From positions 26,588-90,587 of the forward strand of contig VTFK01000649.1 in the NCBI GenBank assembly GCA_009617715.1: DNA of 64,000 bases, read 5' to 3'. Within the stretch, counting starts at the first letter, position 1; every line of letters starts with the position of its first letter. Made by a program: the position numbers and the translations under genes. The DNA comes from Plectrocnemia conspersa (taxonomy: Eukaryota; Arthropoda; Insecta; Trichoptera; Polycentropodidae). Below the pieces are notes generated by a model that did no database searches, was not told the DNA's origin, and saw only the letters and a list, made by a program, of their open reading frames with translations. Below, in pieces: positions 62,661 to 64,000 of this stretch.

Positions 62661-63390
62661 TACATAAAATACACTAGTATAGTTCAGTAATTCCAAATAA
62701 ATTTTTAAATAATTTTAAAATTACAATTAAATTATGTAATTGTATACACAGCATGAAAAGTAACTAGACAACACCGACTGCAAAAAAATCACTTGTAATT
62801 TCCAATATCAAAGTAATATATTTTATAACTATATATGATATATCGACTAAGAAATCTTTACATTATTGAATATTAATAAATTTATTCCTCAGTAAATTTG
62901 TTGTTAAATTTAAAAAGGGGCTCGACATAAAAAGTTTTCGAACTACTGCTAACAATCAACGTATGTAGAAATTTGAAAGCCTATTATTTCCGAAGAGTGT
63001 CAGAAAAACATAATATCTGACATGCGCGTCCTAATGAGCCATAGTTTTTTTTGCGTATTTTCTTGATTTATTGCGACAAGGACAAACGTTAACGAATGAT
63101 TCGTAGAAACGACACATTCAAGTTGTTCTGGCCTTTGTTCTTTTTTAAACAAAGGGTTCCAAGGGCCCTGAAAAATTGACGATGAAGTTTTGGTGGAAAG
63201 CGAGGTCAGTTTTCTGTCTAGGTATATAAATTTTACAAAAATATACAAAAACTGAGACGGGAGAACCGACTCCAGAATTCGCACAATTTTGATTTCATAT
63301 TGATTTTTAGGAGAGTGAAATATTGCTATATGAATTGTTATTTTGTGATAAAATAATATTAACGCTTGTTTTTATTAAATTTTTACTTCG

Positions 63391-63443
63391 AGCACGGGGC
63401 CCTAGGCGAGTGCATTTATTATGTGTGCTCAAAGCCGGCCCTG
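63391..63443 (-). mobile_element. Terminal fragment of a CAGGGCCGGC hAT element
   Basis: The minus strand reads CAGGGCCGGCTTTGAGCACA from 63443, then CGCCTAGGGCCCCGTGCTCG. These ends are related to the MITE at 60669. No matching second end or duplication was found, so it is a truncated copy. Confidence 0.5.
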
Positions 63444-64000
63444 CATCGGACGTCTCTCGAAAGAATAAATTAAACATATACCATCAAGCGAGATTCCAGC
63501 TCCGTAGTATTTTTAAACTTTCCTTCTTTGAGTAAGATTTTCTTTCTTTGTCATCCATGAAAAAAAGTTTCTGAGATGGTCTTTGAACAAAAATTTCCGA
63601 AATGCCCCTTAATTAGTTTCCGTAGCAATTTGTTCTTCTTTATCCTCCTCGAACAAAAAAAATCTTTTTATGGCATTATTTTATTATTTTACAAGCAAAA
63701 TCTGTTATTTTTTACCTGCGGGACATTTAAATGTTCATGTGGGACGCGGGACAAATCACTATTGTGCGTGACGTCTGGCAAAGTAAGCAAAACTAGAGTA
63801 CCATTACCACTCAATTATAAAATGAATAACCGTAATTTGTATTTTACATTTGGAATTATTTGCTATTTTTGTATAATAACTATATTATTAACAAGAAACG
63901 GACTCAATATAATAGAACTCATATTTTTTTCAGATAAAAAATATATATATTTTTTTACAGATGTTTAAATATTTATACTTTCATAGATTAAAATCAACTG
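63444..64000. other. AT-rich DNA, nothing recognised
   Basis: A 130-codon frame (63576-63968) is phenylalanine/isoleucine/lysine-heavy, as expected by chance in this composition. No motif or splice context supports it. Confidence 0.4.

Overview
The window is AT-rich eukaryotic DNA, almost certainly from an insect. The reasons are a Methuselah-like class B GPCR (a family largely confined to arthropods), a Prp8 gene with the Q/A/H-rich N-terminus I associate with insect orthologues, and a transposon load dominated by hAT, Tigger/pogo, piggyBac, mariner, LINE and LTR-retrotransposon remnants. Prp8 is cut by 24 short coding introns, so this is not a Drosophila-like genome; I cannot resolve the order.

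Layout. 0.4-2.4 kb: two copies of one jockey/CR1-type LINE, the second with a 3' hairpin. 2.4-12.2 kb: AT-rich DNA with an unidentified coding-like remnant (5.6 kb), a decayed antisense LINE (8.5-9.0 kb) and tRNA-derived SINE fragments. 12.9-13.1 kb: an isolated CpG-rich island with promoter and first-exon features. 13-29.7 kb: intron-like or intergenic DNA with two hAT-type MITEs, a (TA)n array of about 228 bp and one LTR/PBS remnant. 29.7-33.2 kb: the last exons of a Methuselah-like GPCR on the plus strand, with two competing terminal exons. 36.0-37.8 kb: a Tigger-like transposon with TA target duplications and a damaged transposase.

39.1-52.3 kb (5' UTR exon at 55.6 kb), minus strand: the complete Prp8 gene, the central U5 snRNP splicing factor. 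I could place all 25 coding exons with consistent splice phases; together they give about 2,370 residues. The one defect is a single missing base in exon 18. Its introns host a pogo-like MITE, a hAT MITE and a mariner fossil. The 5' UTR intron holds a piggyBac-type MITE and a piggyBac fossil.

55.4-64 kb: a small antisense ORF by the Prp8 promoter, two kinds of tandem repeat, an internally deleted LTR retrotransposon with a 37-nt tRNA-Trp-like primer site, another LTR element whose leader was split by a hAT MITE, and a further hAT MITE. Only Prp8 and the GPCR are convincing host genes. No CRISPR array, prokaryotic operon or intact RNA gene was seen.
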